From CAYJRW01 sp964372865 (GTDB lineage: Bacteria > Patescibacteriota > Minisyncoccia > Minisyncoccales > 2-12-FULL-40-12), in contig CAYJRW010000015.1 of assembly GCA_964372865.1 (NCBI GenBank), forward strand, positions 1 to 12,766: a DNA stretch of 12,766 bases. Direction: 5' to 3'. This document shows, piece by piece, positions 1 through 5,997 of this stretch (position 1 is the first letter of the stretch; each line of letters opens with the position of its first letter). Both the position numbers and the translations under genes were made by a program. The notes beneath the pieces were generated by a model. It searched no databases. It saw nothing but the letters and a program-made list of their open reading frames with translations, and was not told the DNA's origin.

Positions 1-70
1 CCAAAAGATAAAATTTCTTGCCGCTACAAATAAAAAATGAGGCAAATAGATCCCGCAAATATTTAGAATA

Positions 71-328
71 ATGGACATAAGTTTTACGCGAAAGACAATT
101 TTGTATGTTTTAGTTTTTCTCTGGATGGTTTTTTCGGTTGTTTACATTGCCAACGATGTTTGGAGCAGGTATAAAAAAGTTCAACTCGTCCAGGCCTACG
201 AACAGGGGAGAACTGATATTATTAACCAGCTGATTCGGGAAGCCGAAAAATGCGAACCAATTCCCGTGTTTAGCGAAGGAAAAGAGATTAACTTGCTAAA
301 AATAGGTTGCCAAGAGATTTCACAATAG
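71..328 (+). CDS. small single-pass membrane protein, unknown function
   Basis: An 85-residue protein I do not recognise. It begins with a short basic stretch (R7, K8), followed by a hydrophobic segment at about residues 9-28 that should span the membrane once. A charged tail of about 55 residues with two cysteines (C61, C80) follows. The positive-inside rule suggests that the N-terminus is cytoplasmic and the tail is outside, where the two cysteines could pair. No Shine-Dalgarno sequence precedes the ATG. It lies 13 nt upstream of another small membrane protein (342-647) and is probably co-transcribed with it and with the surface proteins downstream. Support for it being a real gene is its clean membrane-protein composition and its position in a same-strand cluster. 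Confidence 0.7.
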   Translation: MDISFTRKTILYVLVFLWMVFSVVYIANDVWSRYKKVQLVQAYEQGRTDIINQLIREAEKCEPIPVFSEGKEINLLKIGCQEISQ

Positions 329-341
329 TTAAAATAAAACA

Positions 342-647
342 ATGACCGTAAATAAAAAAATGATTGTTATTGGAGTTTTGGCTGTCTCCGTCCTAGTTTT
401 TGCTTTGGTCGTTTACTTGTTTTTGACTCAAAGAGCAAAAGAGTATTCCGTTGAAGTCCCTGCTGAAAAAGAAACTACGGAAGAGTTGTTGAAAAAATTG
501 ACGCCCGAGGAGGTTCAGCCATTGACGAAAGAAGAACAAAAAGCAGCAGAAGAGCTATTGAAAAAGTTAACCCCAAGCCAGCCCAGCCAAATGACCGCGC
601 AAGAGCGAGAAGAACTTGAAGAATCATTAAAACAACTAACGCCTTAA
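342..647 (+). CDS. small membrane-anchored protein with a 23-residue 'EELLKKLTP' repeat
   Basis: A 101-residue protein. Residues 1-6 are basic, about 7-29 form one membrane segment, and the rest is very hydrophilic, rich in Glu, Lys, Thr and Pro. The tail holds three copies of an EELLKKLTP-type motif whose terminal prolines are P55, P78 and P101, an exact 23-residue period; the last copy is degenerate (EESLKQLTP) and ends the protein. Between the motifs lie short TKEEQ/TAQERE stretches likely to be helical. I recall similar LTP-repeat proteins in Parcubacteria but know of no assigned function. A linker or scaffold next to the membrane is a guess. No Shine-Dalgarno sequence is visible. It lies 13 nt after the previous gene and 44 nt before paralogue A. 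Confidence 0.75.
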   Translation: MTVNKKMIVIGVLAVSVLVFALVVYLFLTQRAKEYSVEVPAEKETTEELLKKLTPEEVQPLTKEEQKAAEELLKKLTPSQPSQMTAQEREELEESLKQLTP

Positions 648-689
648 ACGCAAGATCGGCATTATATAAAAATTAAATTTTAATAAACA

Positions 690-929
690 TTATGGAAAAA
701 ACAAAATCATTTGCATTAATTATAGCGGTTCTGGCTCTTAGCTTGGGAGCAGTTTATCTGGCACTAGGTTTCACCGAACCTTCGGTAGCTCCTCCTGCAG
801 GAAACGTCCCGGCTCCTTTGAATGTAGGTTCTTCCGGCCAATCCAAATCCGGAGGGTTGATTTTGAATACCGGGGGAGCGGCTTATGGATTGATTGTGGA
901 CAAAGGCAACGTCGGTATCGGGACGCCGA
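690..929 (+). repeat. recombining cassette, copy A (240 bp identical to copy C)
   Basis: By direct comparison, bases 690-929 equal 2352-2591 without any mismatch. Bases 776-929 also equal 1714-1867 in gene B. Immediately after 929 the three genes still encode nearly the same protein but the DNA diverges sharply. Confidence 0.95.
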
Positions 930-1558
930 GTCCCACCGTAAAGCTTGAGGTCGCTGGACAAGTGAAAATTACTGGAGGCGCGCCAGGTACAGGTAAGGTG
1001 CTGACCTCGGATGCGTCAGGTTTAGCGTCTTGGCAAACCGCAGCCGCAGGGAATGTTCCCGCGGAAATTCTTATTACCTCTAATGACAACGAGTACACCA
1101 CAAATAGCGGTAGCCCAGTGGATCTCGTAACTCTATCAGGATTTTCTATAAATCCATCAAAAGCAATAAGAATGATTTTCAATACCAGGGGAACCGGATT
1201 TACTAATGCTGGTGGGATGGTGGGTCTTAAAGTAAATGGCTCGTGGGTGATACACAATAACTATGTAATTTGTCGCGTGAGCGACAACGGAAACTATAAT
1301 CACGTGATTCAAGTCCTAATTGGTCCCAGATTCCCTAATTATCAAGCCGTCGCCAATATGATCTTAGTCGGGAAGGCGGGAGCCGGCTGGCAGGTCATAG
1401 CGGGGTGTAACGCCGACGCGACCTCTTATGCGGCTCCAACTCCGGAGGGCGTGCTTCCACTGGATAACATCACAAATATCACCCTGACTGGTATGGTTTA
1501 TAACCCTTCCTCAGAACGGGTTTATATACGCGGAATCCGCCTTTACGCAGAACCATAA
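692..1558 (+). CDS. paralogue A: membrane-anchored surface protein with TEP/GNVGIGT stalk and beta-rich C-terminal domain
   Basis: A 288-residue protein of the CPR surface family. Residues 1-27 are a hydrophobic signal or anchor segment (MEKTKSF start, no lipobox or pilin cleavage motif). Residues 28-115 form the shared module: TEPSVAPPAGNVPAPLNV, then SGGL, then GNVGIGTPSP..KLEVAGQVKITGG, a beta-repeat type also seen in phage tail-fibre proteins, and a GKVLTSDASGLASWQ closing segment. From about residue 120 to 288 there is a domain not shared with B or C, rich in alternating hydrophobic residues and Gly/Asn and with only two cysteines; it looks like a beta-sandwich and could bind a ligand or a surface. 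Bases 692-929 are identical to the start of paralogue C. The ATG is chosen because that identity begins essentially at it. Function is inferred only from architecture. Confidence 0.85.
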   Translation: MEKTKSFALIIAVLALSLGAVYLALGFTEPSVAPPAGNVPAPLNVGSSGQSKSGGLILNTGGAAYGLIVDKGNVGIGTPSPTVKLEVAGQVKITGGAPGTGKVLTSDASGLASWQTAAAGNVPAEILITSNDNEYTTNSGSPVDLVTLSGFSINPSKAIRMIFNTRGTGFTNAGGMVGLKVNGSWVIHNNYVICRVSDNGNYNHVIQVLIGPRFPNYQAVANMILVGKAGAGWQVIAGCNADATSYAAPTPEGVLPLDNITNITLTGMVYNPSSERVYIRGIRLYAEP

Positions 1559-1590
1559 TCAGTGAAAGCAAAGTCATTGGAATAAAAAAT

Positions 1591-2337
1591 ATGTCCCCCA
1601 AAATCCCATTATATTATAGTTTACCCCGTAGGATACTAAAGGTATTCCTTCGGGGTCTGCCAGCAATTTTGATAAGTACTTTGCTGGTAGTCTTCATTGT
1701 GCTTGCCTGGACAGAACCTTCGGTAGCTCCTCCTGCAGGAAACGTCCCGGCTCCTTTGAATGTAGGTTCTTCCGGCCAATCCAAATCCGGAGGGTTGATT
1801 TTGAATACCGGGGGAGCGGCTTATGGATTGATTGTGGACAAAGGCAACGTCGGTATCGGGACGCCGAATCCTGGGGCGAAACTGGAGGTAGCGGGACAGG
1901 TTAAGATTACTGGCGGTGTTCCCGGAGCCGGAAAAGTTTTGACTTCTGATGCAAACGGTCTTGCGAGTTGGCAGCCTGGAGTAGCCGGCCCCGCCGGACC
2001 TGCCGGACCCGCTGGTCCCACAGGTGCAACAGGTCCTGCCGGCCCCACCGGCGCCACGGGTCCTGCCGGTCCAATAGGTCCCGCAGGTCCTGCCGGCCCC
2101 ACCGGCGCCACGGGTCCTGCCGGTCCAACAGGCCCAGCCGGTCCCCCAGGACCTCCTGCACCATCTGCGATATGCACCTGGTCATCGAAAACATATTCAA
2201 CAGGTGCACAGTGCTATGTTGGTTGCGGGTTTAGTCAAGCATCAGGGTACACCTGCCAGTCGAATGGCTCATGGTTTCAATTTAGATCGTGTTCACCTTA
2301 TTCTGGTTCTTTCCCCGGTACAACATGCGGAACATAG
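1591..2337 (+). CDS. paralogue B: membrane-anchored protein with collagen-like repeats and six-cysteine tail
   Basis: A 248-residue protein. Its N-terminus differs from A and C: a basic stretch (residues about 10-21) encoded by a strong palindrome, then a membrane segment at about 22-40. At codon 42 it joins the shared TEP..GNVGIGT module (about 41-128). There follow about 20 uninterrupted Gly-X-Y triplets, mostly GPA, GPT and GAT, then a tail of about 56 residues with six cysteines. Bacterial collagen-like stretches form trimeric rods without hydroxyproline; the tail could be a disulfide-bonded head on that rod. The triplets contain almost no charged residues. Bases 1714-1867 match A exactly, and 1714-1922 match C exactly. 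The ATG is the most upstream in-frame one; internal TTG/GTG starts just before the membrane segment cannot be excluded. Confidence 0.82.
   Translation: MSPKIPLYYSLPRRILKVFLRGLPAILISTLLVVFIVLAWTEPSVAPPAGNVPAPLNVGSSGQSKSGGLILNTGGAAYGLIVDKGNVGIGTPNPGAKLEVAGQVKITGGVPGAGKVLTSDANGLASWQPGVAGPAGPAGPAGPTGATGPAGPTGATGPAGPIGPAGPAGPTGATGPAGPTGPAGPPGPPAPSAICTWSSKTYSTGAQCYVGCGFSQASGYTCQSNGSWFQFRSCSPYSGSFPGTTCGT
1623..1656 (+). repeat. 34-bp palindrome inside the 5' end of gene B
   Basis: ACCCCG (1623-1628) pairs perfectly with CGGGGT (1651-1656). Inside it, AGGATAC (1630-1636) pairs with GTATTCCT (1642-1649) with one bulged T, around a TAAAG loop. It sits in frame in codons about 11-22 of B. It could be a palindromic mobile element inserted in the coding sequence or a translation-control hairpin; it is present once in this window. 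Confidence 0.6.
1658..1689 (+). repeat. second hairpin directly after the palindrome in gene B
   Basis: TGCCAGCAA (1658-1666) pairs with TTGCTGGTA (1681-1689), nine pairs including one G-T, around a 14-nt loop. It begins two bases after the first hairpin ends. Together the two cover about 67 nt of the coding sequence just upstream of and within the membrane segment. Confidence 0.4.
1714..1922 (+). repeat. recombining cassette, copy B (209 bp identical to copy C)
   Basis: Bases 1714-1922 equal 2438-2646 exactly. The first 154 of them also equal 776-929 in copy A. The left edge is where B's private N-terminus joins the shared TEP module. The right edge falls inside the codon for the proline of the GGVPGAG segment. 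Confidence 0.95.
2030..2128 (+). repeat. 45-bp direct repeat within the collagen-like region
   Basis: Bases 2030-2074 are identical to 2084-2128, an offset of 54 bp or 18 residues (six Gly-X-Y triplets). This is a likely slippage or unequal-exchange unit that would change rod length without breaking the frame. Confidence 0.9.
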
Positions 2338-2351
2338 AAATGTGGTTCTGT

Positions 2352-2646
2352 TTATGGAAAAAACAAAATCATTTGCATTAATTATAGCGGTTCTGGCTCT
2401 TAGCTTGGGAGCAGTTTATCTGGCACTAGGTTTCACCGAACCTTCGGTAGCTCCTCCTGCAGGAAACGTCCCGGCTCCTTTGAATGTAGGTTCTTCCGGC
2501 CAATCCAAATCCGGAGGGTTGATTTTGAATACCGGGGGAGCGGCTTATGGATTGATTGTGGACAAAGGCAACGTCGGTATCGGGACGCCGAATCCTGGGG
2601 CGAAACTGGAGGTAGCGGGACAGGTTAAGATTACTGGCGGTGTTCC
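2352..2646 (+). repeat. recombining cassette, copy C (mosaic of A and B)
   Basis: The left part (2352-2591) is identical to copy A, and the right part (2438-2646) is identical to copy B. The overlap 2438-2591 is common to all three. The pattern reads as a chimera of A and B, or as a donor to both. Confidence 0.93.
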
Positions 2647-2908
2647 GGGTGCCGGCAAAGTGCTTACATCAAATGCGTCAGGACTTGCTACTTGGGAAAC
2701 TATTAGTGGCGCTACATACTCGTTCGGGGGTATATACCGGGAGAGCACCGACTCCTGCTCCGAACCAACGTGTGGACCCAACCCATTTACCGGTGGATGT
2801 AACTGTCCTGCTGGTTTTACGAGAGCATATCTCGAAGGAGACGGCGGCTCCTATGGTATAGAACCAACGTGTTTCTGGTCAACCGCAGCCTATTACTGCT
2901 GGAAATAA
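2354..2908 (+). CDS. paralogue C: membrane-anchored surface protein with stalk module and six-cysteine tail
   Basis: A 184-residue protein. The first 79 codons are base-for-base the same as in A: hydrophobic anchor, TEPSVAPP segment and GNVGIGTP. From 2592 on it follows B instead, up to 2646. After the GKVLTS closing segment, residues about 120-184 form a tail rich in Cys, Gly and aromatic residues, with six cysteines (around DSC, PTC, GGCNC, PTC, YYC), probably a small disulfide-stabilised head. The frame is open upstream to 2204, but that part overlaps B in another frame. The start at 2354 is chosen because identity with A begins two bases before this ATG and because the anchor segment follows it. 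It lies 16 nt after the stop of B, so it is probably co-transcribed. Confidence 0.83.
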   Translation: MEKTKSFALIIAVLALSLGAVYLALGFTEPSVAPPAGNVPAPLNVGSSGQSKSGGLILNTGGAAYGLIVDKGNVGIGTPNPGAKLEVAGQVKITGGVPGAGKVLTSNASGLATWETISGATYSFGGIYRESTDSCSEPTCGPNPFTGGCNCPAGFTRAYLEGDGGSYGIEPTCFWSTAAYYCWK

Positions 2909-3000
2909 TACTTTTATATTTGGTTCGCGGCAAAAGGGTTTAGCTAGAAAAATTATATCCTAAATTTATTGAAAAATTAAAAATTTAATTTAACAGGTTT

Positions 3001-4131
3001 ATGAAAAAATTGTTATTTTTATTAATTCTTGCTTTATTTTTTAGTTTTTTCTTTGTGAATGGAGCTAAAGCCGGCGCTGGTGATAATGTTTTAGGTTGGG
3101 CCTGGTCAGAAACCATTGGCTGGATAAGTTTTAACTCCACAAATCAGGGGATTGGAGCGAATTACGGAGTTAATGTTGATTCCGGAGGAAATCTTTCCGG
3201 ATACGCTTGGTCTGAACACATCGGCTGGATAAGTTTTAACTCCGGTGATGTTTCGGGGTGCCCTTCCGCGCCTTGCGCGCCCGTGTTCAATAAAGCAAAT
3301 GGAGAAGTTTCCGGTTGGGCAAAAGCATTGGCGGCAGATAACAATGGCTGGGACGGCTGGATACATCTGAAAGGGACTAATTACGGTGTCAGCGTCAGCG
3401 GCTGCAATTGGGACGGCTGGGCTTGGGGTTCGGACGTGGTTGGCTGGATTCATTTTAGGGGAGCTAATTACGGAGTTACTGGTAGCGGAAATGCTTGCGT
3501 TAGCGTTAATCAACTTCCTTCAGCAACCAATTTACAGGTCAGCCAGCCGGATTACTGCGTTTCAGCTCCTGCAGGGTTTTTCTCCTGGACTTTCACAGAC
3601 CCAGACCTCGGTGACACTCAATCTGCTTACAGAGTTCAGGTTGACAATAATTCCAATTTCTCTTCTCCTGAAGATGATTCAGGCAAAGTTAATTCGGGAA
3701 GCCAGAATTACGCAACGCCTCTTGGCAAACTCTCTTACAACACAACTTACTTTTGGCGGTTAATGGTCTGGGACTCAAAAGACGCAGGATCCTCCTGGAT
3801 TACAGGAACTTCTTTCACCACGCCCCTGCACGCCTATCCAGAAATTAACTTTGTCTGGACTCCTTTGAGTCCGACTACTGACGAACAAGTTCAATTTGCA
3901 GATCAGTCAACCGTATTTGGCGGCTCAACCAAATCCAGCTGGTCTTGGAATTTTCAAGACGGCAATCCCTCAAGCTCTTCCCAACAAAATCCAAAAATCA
4001 AATTTACATCTTCCGGAGCAAAAACCGTTACTCTGAAAGTAACTGACTCTGACGGTTTTGCCTGCCAGGCACCGAAAACAGTCAACGCCCAAGAACCTCT
4101 TCCTGACTGGATAGAAATTCCGCCATTTTAG
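3001..4131 (+). CDS. secreted protein with Trp-rich GWAWSE repeats, Fn3-like and PKD-like domains
   Basis: A 376-residue exported protein. Residues 1-24 form a signal peptide ending near NGAKAGA. Residues about 31-160 contain repeats of the type GWAWSE.IGWISFNS (near 32-45 and 67-81) followed by more divergent GWDGWIHLKG.NYGV and VGWIHFRGANYGV units. Each unit is a Trp/Gly-rich beta element; I recall it as a frequent repeat in CPR surface proteins. Residues about 171-276 look like a fibronectin type III-like domain (TYFWRLMVWDSK..GSSW). Residues about 280-364 look like a PKD domain (SWSWNFQDG, then GAKTVTLKVTDSDG). The protein ends with a short Pro-rich tail and shows no sortase motif or C-terminal anchor. 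The role is presumably adhesion or envelope structure. The ATG is preceded by a weak AGG. No convincing promoter is visible in the 92 nt upstream. Confidence 0.85.
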   Translation: MKKLLFLLILALFFSFFFVNGAKAGAGDNVLGWAWSETIGWISFNSTNQGIGANYGVNVDSGGNLSGYAWSEHIGWISFNSGDVSGCPSAPCAPVFNKANGEVSGWAKALAADNNGWDGWIHLKGTNYGVSVSGCNWDGWAWGSDVVGWIHFRGANYGVTGSGNACVSVNQLPSATNLQVSQPDYCVSAPAGFFSWTFTDPDLGDTQSAYRVQVDNNSNFSSPEDDSGKVNSGSQNYATPLGKLSYNTTYFWRLMVWDSKDAGSSWITGTSFTTPLHAYPEINFVWTPLSPTTDEQVQFADQSTVFGGSTKSSWSWNFQDGNPSSSSQQNPKIKFTSSGAKTVTLKVTDSDGFACQAPKTVNAQEPLPDWIEIPPF

Positions 4132-4132
4132 T

Positions 4133-4160
4133 TTGACAACTCTTCTCCTAATTTGATACT
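4133..4160 (+). promoter_or_regulatory. promoter for rny
   Basis: A perfect -35 TTGACA (4133-4138) begins one base after the previous stop codon. After a 16-bp spacer comes GATACT (4155-4160), a 4-of-6 match to the -10 box. The predicted transcription start is near 4167, giving a leader of about 60 nt before the rny ATG. Confidence 0.6.
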
Positions 4161-4189
4161 ATCAAAGTGTAAAATAACTTTGATTTTTT
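4161..4189 (+). promoter_or_regulatory. 8-bp inverted repeat plus T-run at the predicted rny transcription start
   Basis: ATCAAAGT (4161-4168) and ACTTTGAT (4177-4184) are perfect inverted repeats around an 8-nt loop, followed by five T. As RNA it resembles a weak intrinsic terminator, perhaps ending transcription of the upstream surface genes or attenuating rny. As DNA it overlaps the predicted start site and could be an operator. The stem has only two G-C pairs, so termination would be inefficient. Confidence 0.35.
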
Positions 4190-4226
4190 GGTATGGTGTT
4201 TAACTGCCAAATCTTCATTAAAAACT

Positions 4227-5756
4227 ATGAACCCATTTATACTACTTTTTGTAGTTGTTTTGGCGTTGGTTGTGGGCTCAATTCTGGGTTATTTTGCCCG
4301 CCAGTCAATCGCCAGAAAACAATTAGGCTCAATAGAAGAGAAACTTCACAAGAGGGTTTCTCAGGCGCAAAATGAGGCAAACTCAATTCTAAGTCAAGCC
4401 AAAGCAAAAGCCAGCCAAATTTTAGAGCAGGCCTCAAAAGAAGAAGGCCTCAGGCGACAGGAGCTCTTGGAAACAGAGCGCCTTTTGCTTAAAAGAGAGC
4501 ATGTTTTGGACGAGAAACTTTCTCAGTTTGAGGTAAAAGAAAGTGACTTTGAAGAAAAAGTAGAGAAACTCAGAAAAATAAAAGAAGGCGTAGAGGACGC
4601 GCAAAGAGAGTCCTTGAGAAAGTTGGAAAGAGTGGCCAAACTTTCTGTTCAGGAAGCCAAAAAAGAACTCATAACTTTGGCTGAAAAAGAATATCAAAAA
4701 GATATTCAGGAACGCCTAAAGAAGCTGGAAGCAGAGGGTTGGCAGAGGTTTGAAAAAAAAGCAAGAGAACTGACGACCTTAGCCATTCAAAAAGTTGCCG
4801 TATCGCAAGCCCAGGAAGTCACCACCACGACAGTGGCCCTGCCTTCCGAAGACATTAAAGGAAGAATCATCGGCAAAGAAGGGAGAAACATCAGAACTTT
4901 GGAACGATTGACCGGAGTTGAAGTGATACTTGATGAAAACCCAGAAGCGGTCTTGATTTCATCTTTTGACCCCATCAGAAGGCAGGTTGCCAAACTGGCT
5001 TTGGAAAAACTTGTAGCTGACGGCAGGATTCAGCCCTCGCGCATTGAAGAGCAGGTGGAGAGGGCTCAAGAAGAAATCAACTCTCAAATAAAAGAAGCTG
5101 GGGAGCAAGCTCTTTATGATGCAGGGCTTCTGAATTTAGACCCAAAACTGGTTCAATTGATAGGTCGACTTCGTTTCAGGACAAGCTACAGCCAGAATGT
5201 TTTGCAGCATTCTCTTGAAGTGGCATACTTAGCTGAAGCTATTGCTTTTGAAGTTGGCGCTGACGCAAAAATTGCCAAAAAAGCGGGTCTTTTGCACGAC
5301 ATCGGCAAATCAATTGACAGGCAGGTTGAGGGTTCTCATGTTGACATTGGAATCAAAATTCTGGAGAAATTCGGCGTGGAAAAAGAAGTAATATCAGCCA
5401 TGAAATCGCACCACGAGGAATACCCTCATGAAAGTTTGGAAGCAATAATTGTGCAAGCTGCTGACGCGATTTCTGCTTCAAGACCAGGAGCCAGAAGAGA
5501 TACTTTGGAGAATTACTTGAAACGACTTTCTGACTTGGAAAATATCGCAACTTCTTTTTCCGGAGTTGAAAAAGCATACGCCATCTCTGCTGGCAGAGAA
5601 ATAAGGGTTTTTGTAAAGCCGGAAGAGGTGGACGACTGGGCAGCCAAAAAATTAGCAAGAGACATAGCCAGCAGAATTCAGGAAGAGTTGAGATATCCTG
5701 GAGAAATAAAAGTTACTCTCATAAGGGAGAGCAGAATAGTAGAATACGCGAAATAA
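4227..5756 (+). CDS. rny: ribonuclease Y (membrane-anchored endoribonuclease)
   Basis: A 509-residue RNase Y, close to the usual size of about 520. This endonuclease starts bulk mRNA decay at the inner face of the membrane. Residues 4-22 form the N-terminal membrane anchor. About 30-195 form a long charged coiled coil. A KH RNA-binding domain follows with GRIIGKEGRN at 212-221. The HD phosphohydrolase domain has H327 in NVLQHSLE and the metal-binding HD pair at H357-D358 (LLHDIGK), with further conserved HH at 395-396. The family C-terminal segment ends the protein. An in-frame TTG at 4188 would add 13 residues before the anchor; ATG 4227 puts the membrane segment at the N-terminus as in the family and is preferred. 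No Shine-Dalgarno is visible. It has its own promoter and appears monocistronic, facing the tRNA genes. Confidence 0.95.
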   Translation: MNPFILLFVVVLALVVGSILGYFARQSIARKQLGSIEEKLHKRVSQAQNEANSILSQAKAKASQILEQASKEEGLRRQELLETERLLLKREHVLDEKLSQFEVKESDFEEKVEKLRKIKEGVEDAQRESLRKLERVAKLSVQEAKKELITLAEKEYQKDIQERLKKLEAEGWQRFEKKARELTTLAIQKVAVSQAQEVTTTTVALPSEDIKGRIIGKEGRNIRTLERLTGVEVILDENPEAVLISSFDPIRRQVAKLALEKLVADGRIQPSRIEEQVERAQEEINSQIKEAGEQALYDAGLLNLDPKLVQLIGRLRFRTSYSQNVLQHSLEVAYLAEAIAFEVGADAKIAKKAGLLHDIGKSIDRQVEGSHVDIGIKILEKFGVEKEVISAMKSHHEEYPHESLEAIIVQAADAISASRPGARRDTLENYLKRLSDLENIATSFSGVEKAYAISAGREIRVFVKPEEVDDWAAKKLARDIASRIQEELRYPGEIKVTLIRESRIVEYAK

Positions 5757-5818
5757 GCTGAGCGGGCGCTGAGATAAATCTCATCTTATGCTCTGCCTTG
5801 GTCTTCTCGCCTCACTTG

Positions 5819-5889
5819 AGCGGGCAACGGGATTCGCGCCCGTGCTTAAACCTTGGAAGGGTTTCGTGCTACTGCTACACCATGCCCGC
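5819..5889 (-). tRNA. tRNA-Gly (TCC anticodon), non-canonical D- and T-loops
   Basis: Read on the minus strand, the cloverleaf is complete in 71 nt: acceptor GCGGGCA/TGCCCGC, D stem GTGT/GCAC, anticodon stem AAACC/GGTTT around CTTCCAA (anticodon TCC), four-base variable loop, T stem ACGGG/CCCGT, discriminator T73. U73 and the anticodon fit glycine. CCA is not encoded. The T-loop is CGCGAAT where TTCGAAT is normal, so T54 is C and T55 is G. The D-loop is AGCAGTA, so G18 is A while G19 is kept. The G18-Psi55 contact and the T54-A58 pair of the tRNA elbow therefore cannot form. It is the second gene of a minus-strand pair, one nucleotide downstream of tRNA-Pro. Confidence 0.93.
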
Positions 5890-5890
5890 A

Positions 5891-5961
5891 TCGGGGCGCC
5901 GAGATTCGAACTCGGGCTAAACGCTCCCAAAGCGCTTATGCTACCATTACACCACGCCCCG
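5891..5961 (-). tRNA. tRNA-Pro (TGG anticodon)
   Basis: On the minus strand a canonical 71-nt cloverleaf is seen: acceptor CGGGGCG/CGCCCCG, D stem GTGT/GCAT with the normal AATGGTA loop (G18 G19 present), anticodon stem AGCGC/GCGTT with loop TTTGGGA (anticodon TGG, G37), T stem CCGAG/CTCGG with the normal TTCGAAT loop, discriminator A73. The C1-G72 pair with A73 and G37 are hallmarks of bacterial tRNA-Pro. CCA is not encoded. It is transcribed first from a promoter at 5969-5997, and its 3' end is one nucleotide from the 5' end of tRNA-Gly. Confidence 0.96.
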
Positions 5962-5968
5962 CTACCTT

Positions 5969-5997
5969 TATATATCACTTTATTTTCTTTTTTTCAA
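5969..5997 (-). promoter_or_regulatory. promoter for the tRNA-Pro/tRNA-Gly transcript
   Basis: On the minus strand TTGAAA (5997-5992), a 17-bp spacer and TATATA (5974-5969) are followed by only seven bases before C1 of tRNA-Pro. Transcription would start at or within one or two bases of the mature tRNA 5' end, leaving little or no leader for RNase P to remove. Confidence 0.65.

Noticed and set aside
648..691. Promoter for paralogue A (TATAAA at 665-670 or TTTAAT at 679-684)
   Set aside because: The region is AT-rich, there is no -35 match at proper spacing and no extended TG, so chance cannot be excluded.
2030..2128. CRISPR-like or satellite array
   Set aside because: The repeats have no unique spacers and encode Gly-X-Y triplets in frame.
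1821..2234. Several open frames on both strands in the collagen-coding stretch
   Set aside because: GC-rich triplet repeats leave all frames open; only the plus-strand frame of gene B has an anchor and the shared module.
2204..2353. Upstream extension of paralogue C by 50 codons
   Set aside because: It overlaps gene B in another frame, and the identity with paralogue A and the anchor segment both begin at ATG 2354.
2909..3000. Regulatory site between paralogue C and the Trp-repeat gene
   Set aside because: Only AT-rich sequence and a short ATTAAA/TTTAAT palindrome are visible; no promoter or terminator can be supported.
4188..4226. TTG start adding 13 residues to RNase Y
   Set aside because: It puts polar residues and a Cys before the membrane anchor, unlike the family; ATG 4227 gives the normal N-terminus.
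5757..5818. Terminator between rny and the tRNA pair
   Set aside because: Small hairpins exist (for example TGAGA/TCTCA at 5770-5783) but there is no T-run on either strand after them, so I do not call a terminator.
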